From Bacteroidota bacterium (GTDB lineage: Bacteria; Bacteroidota; Bacteroidia; UKL13-3): a DNA stretch of 7,440 nucleotides. Below the pieces are notes generated by a model. That model was not told the origin of the DNA and did not search any database. It worked only from the letters and a program-made list of their open reading frames with translations. Both the position numbers and the translations under genes were made by a program. Numbering within the stretch: position 1 is the first letter of the stretch; every line of letters begins with the position of its first letter. The stretch is taken from positions 1 to 7,440 of the forward strand of contig RGVD01000127.1 of NCBI GenBank assembly GCA_010027395.1. Direction: 5' to 3'. Below are positions 6,553 to 7,440 of this stretch, piece by piece.

Positions 6553-7358
6553 TAAGCCTTATAGGGAGTTACATTAGAAGAAAGTTTCAATTGAGATAGC
6601 AATTCTTTTCTTACTAAAAGAGCATTAACATGGCCCATAGCTCCATTGTCAATCCACATAACAGGCTCAAAACTTAAAAGCAAAAAGCCTCTTTGTCTGA
6701 GCGAAGTTAGGGCCTCTTCAATCATCCATTGTCCTTTATAAGTTTCTTGTAATGATAATTCAATTTCTATCGCAACAACTTTTGATAAAATGTTGCTAGC
6801 TCCTGATAACACATTTTCTTCGAAACCTTGTACATCAATTTTTAAGAAAATATTTTTATATGGCTCTAATTCTGTTACAAAACTGTTTAATGTGCGCACC
6901 TCTATTAGCTCTTTCTCTCCCGTATTAAAAGTATTGGGTGAAAAGAAGGTATGTCCTTCTGTCATTTGCAGAATAGAAGAGCTAACATCGTTGTTAGAAA
7001 TATTGATTTCAGTTTTTTCTAATTTATCCCCTAGTGCAAATTGAAATACCTTCCAACCATTATGTTGTTTACTTGTTAATTCTAACTTTTTGAATGGTTT
7101 ATTTAAAGGTTCAAAAGACCAAACATTCCTGCTTTTAAAATTGATACCTTCATTGATTAGGTCACTTCCATATTGGCCTTCGTTAGCACCCCCATCTATA
7201 ATCAAGTCAGTGTTTGTATTTACAATTACTTTTTTACGTAATTGTGAAAAAAGGTAATTTATTGATGGATTATATTGATATCCCTTTTTTGTTTTGTGAA
7301 TATCAATTCCAATTGTTTTTCGGAAGAAATTTTTTAAAAATAGAACTAATGCTACCAC
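6552..7358 (-). CDS. FkbM family SAM-dependent methyltransferase
   Basis: This 268-residue enzyme has the FkbM (Methyltransf_21) layout. SAM motif I is DLIIDGGANEGQYG (51-64), the ribose-binding acidic strand is VWSFEPL (79-85), and FALGD (107-111) and NDVSSSIL (123-130) follow. Then come VRTLNS (154-159) and the family hallmark FLKIDVQGFEENVL (171-184), with a terminal GHVNALLVRK strand (242-251). FkbM proteins usually O-methylate hydroxyls of sugars or polyketides; here a sugar is likelier, given the flippase and glycosyltransferase. The start is a GTG at 7358: a TAG stop lies immediately upstream in frame and no ATG occurs before motif I. A short hydrophobic N terminus (VALVLFLKNFF) precedes positive residues but is too short to be a sure anchor. 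It is the first gene of the operon within the window. The downstream gene starts inside its stop codon. Confidence 0.9.
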   Translation of the reverse strand: MVALVLFLKNFFRKTIGIDIHKTKKGYQYNPSINYLFSQLRKKVIVNTNTDLIIDGGANEGQYGSDLINEGINFKSRNVWSFEPLNKPFKKLELTSKQHNGWKVFQFALGDKLEKTEINISNNDVSSSILQMTEGHTFFSPNTFNTGEKELIEVRTLNSFVTELEPYKNIFLKIDVQGFEENVLSGASNILSKVVAIEIELSLQETYKGQWMIEEALTSLRQRGFLLLSFEPVMWIDNGAMGHVNALLVRKELLSQLKLSSNVTPYKA

Positions 7359-7397
7359 CTATAATAATTTATTTTTGTTTAGTGCAAGCATACAATA

Positions 7398-7423
7398 TTT
7401 TTGCTAAAAAGTATTAGCAAAAA
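7398..7423. repeat. 10-base inverted repeat upstream of the FkbM gene
   Basis: TTTTTGCTAA (7398-7407) and TTAGCAAAAA (7414-7423) are perfect complements around a 6-base loop, AAAGTA. The repeat lies 40-65 bases before the GTG start of the operon. The T and A runs are inside the arms and no T run follows on either strand, so it does not have terminator form. A -7-like box TATGCTTG (minus strand, complement of 7385-7392, one mismatch) sits between the repeat and the gene, so an operator role is possible. No -33 box is found at the right distance. In one minus-strand frame, sequence open from the window edge ends in a TAA inside the repeat, so it could also mark the end of an upstream gene. Confidence 0.4.
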
Positions 7424-7440
7424 ACTTTGTATGTTCCTAA

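Noticed and set aside
6790..7044. 84-codon plus-strand open frame inside the FkbM gene
   Set aside because: It is antisense to the FkbM core motifs, and its composition is what the complement of that gene would give.
7214..7417. 67-codon plus-strand open frame at the right end
   Set aside because: It mostly overlaps the FkbM N terminus in antisense. The hydrophobic look comes from T-rich codons, and no initiation signal is seen.
3096..7440. Defence island, phage, toxin-antitoxin or transposon in the low-GC part
   Set aside because: All four genes are explained by glycan synthesis and export families. No nuclease, integrase, transposase or terminal repeats are visible.

Overview
The window looks like chromosomal DNA from a low-GC member of the Bacteroidota. 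Three things point there: an exported protein resembling the DUF4783 family directly upstream of nadC, a DUF2911-type exported protein, and a near-perfect Bacteroidota-type promoter (TTTG, 19 bases, TAATTTTG). Most genes also lack clear Shine-Dalgarno sites, which fits that phylum. The genus cannot be named from this sequence.

The left part (1-3095) is housekeeping. It opens with the C-terminal 280 codons of dxs on the plus strand (isoprenoid precursor synthesis, MEP pathway), cut by the window edge. Converging on it with only 3 bases between stop codons is a minus-strand pair: a small secreted DUF4783-like protein followed by nadC (quinolinate phosphoribosyltransferase, NAD synthesis). Upstream of that pair, also on the minus strand, is an exported DUF2911 protein with a TPR-like C-terminal region. 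Between the DUF2911 gene and the DUF4783 gene, a hairpin with a U-rich tail (likely terminator) overlaps the -33 box of the promoter for the next unit.

The right part (3268-7358) looks like one end of a surface-polysaccharide locus. A plus-strand Wzx-type flippase meets, tail to tail with 1 base between stops, a minus-strand three-gene operon. That operon runs FkbM-family methyltransferase, then a divergent GT-B-like putative glycosyltransferase, then a class I methyltransferase with an N-terminal four-cysteine zinc-ribbon-like segment. The genes overlap by 1 and 4 bases, so they are almost certainly cotranscribed and translationally coupled. The simplest reading is synthesis, methyl decoration and export of a lipid-linked glycan. 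The substrate, the sugar and the methylated position cannot be read from sequence.

Base composition falls from roughly 37-50% GC in sampled dxs and nadC lines to roughly 18-30% in sampled lines of the methyltransferase/glycosyltransferase operon. This is common for horizontally exchanged glycan loci. The longest stretch without a gene is the 172-base divergent region at 3096-3267. I see no RNA genes, insertion sequences, CRISPR arrays, phage genes or toxin-antitoxin genes. Nor do I see clear evidence of an undescribed system: the least understood element is the glycosyltransferase-like gene between two methyltransferases.
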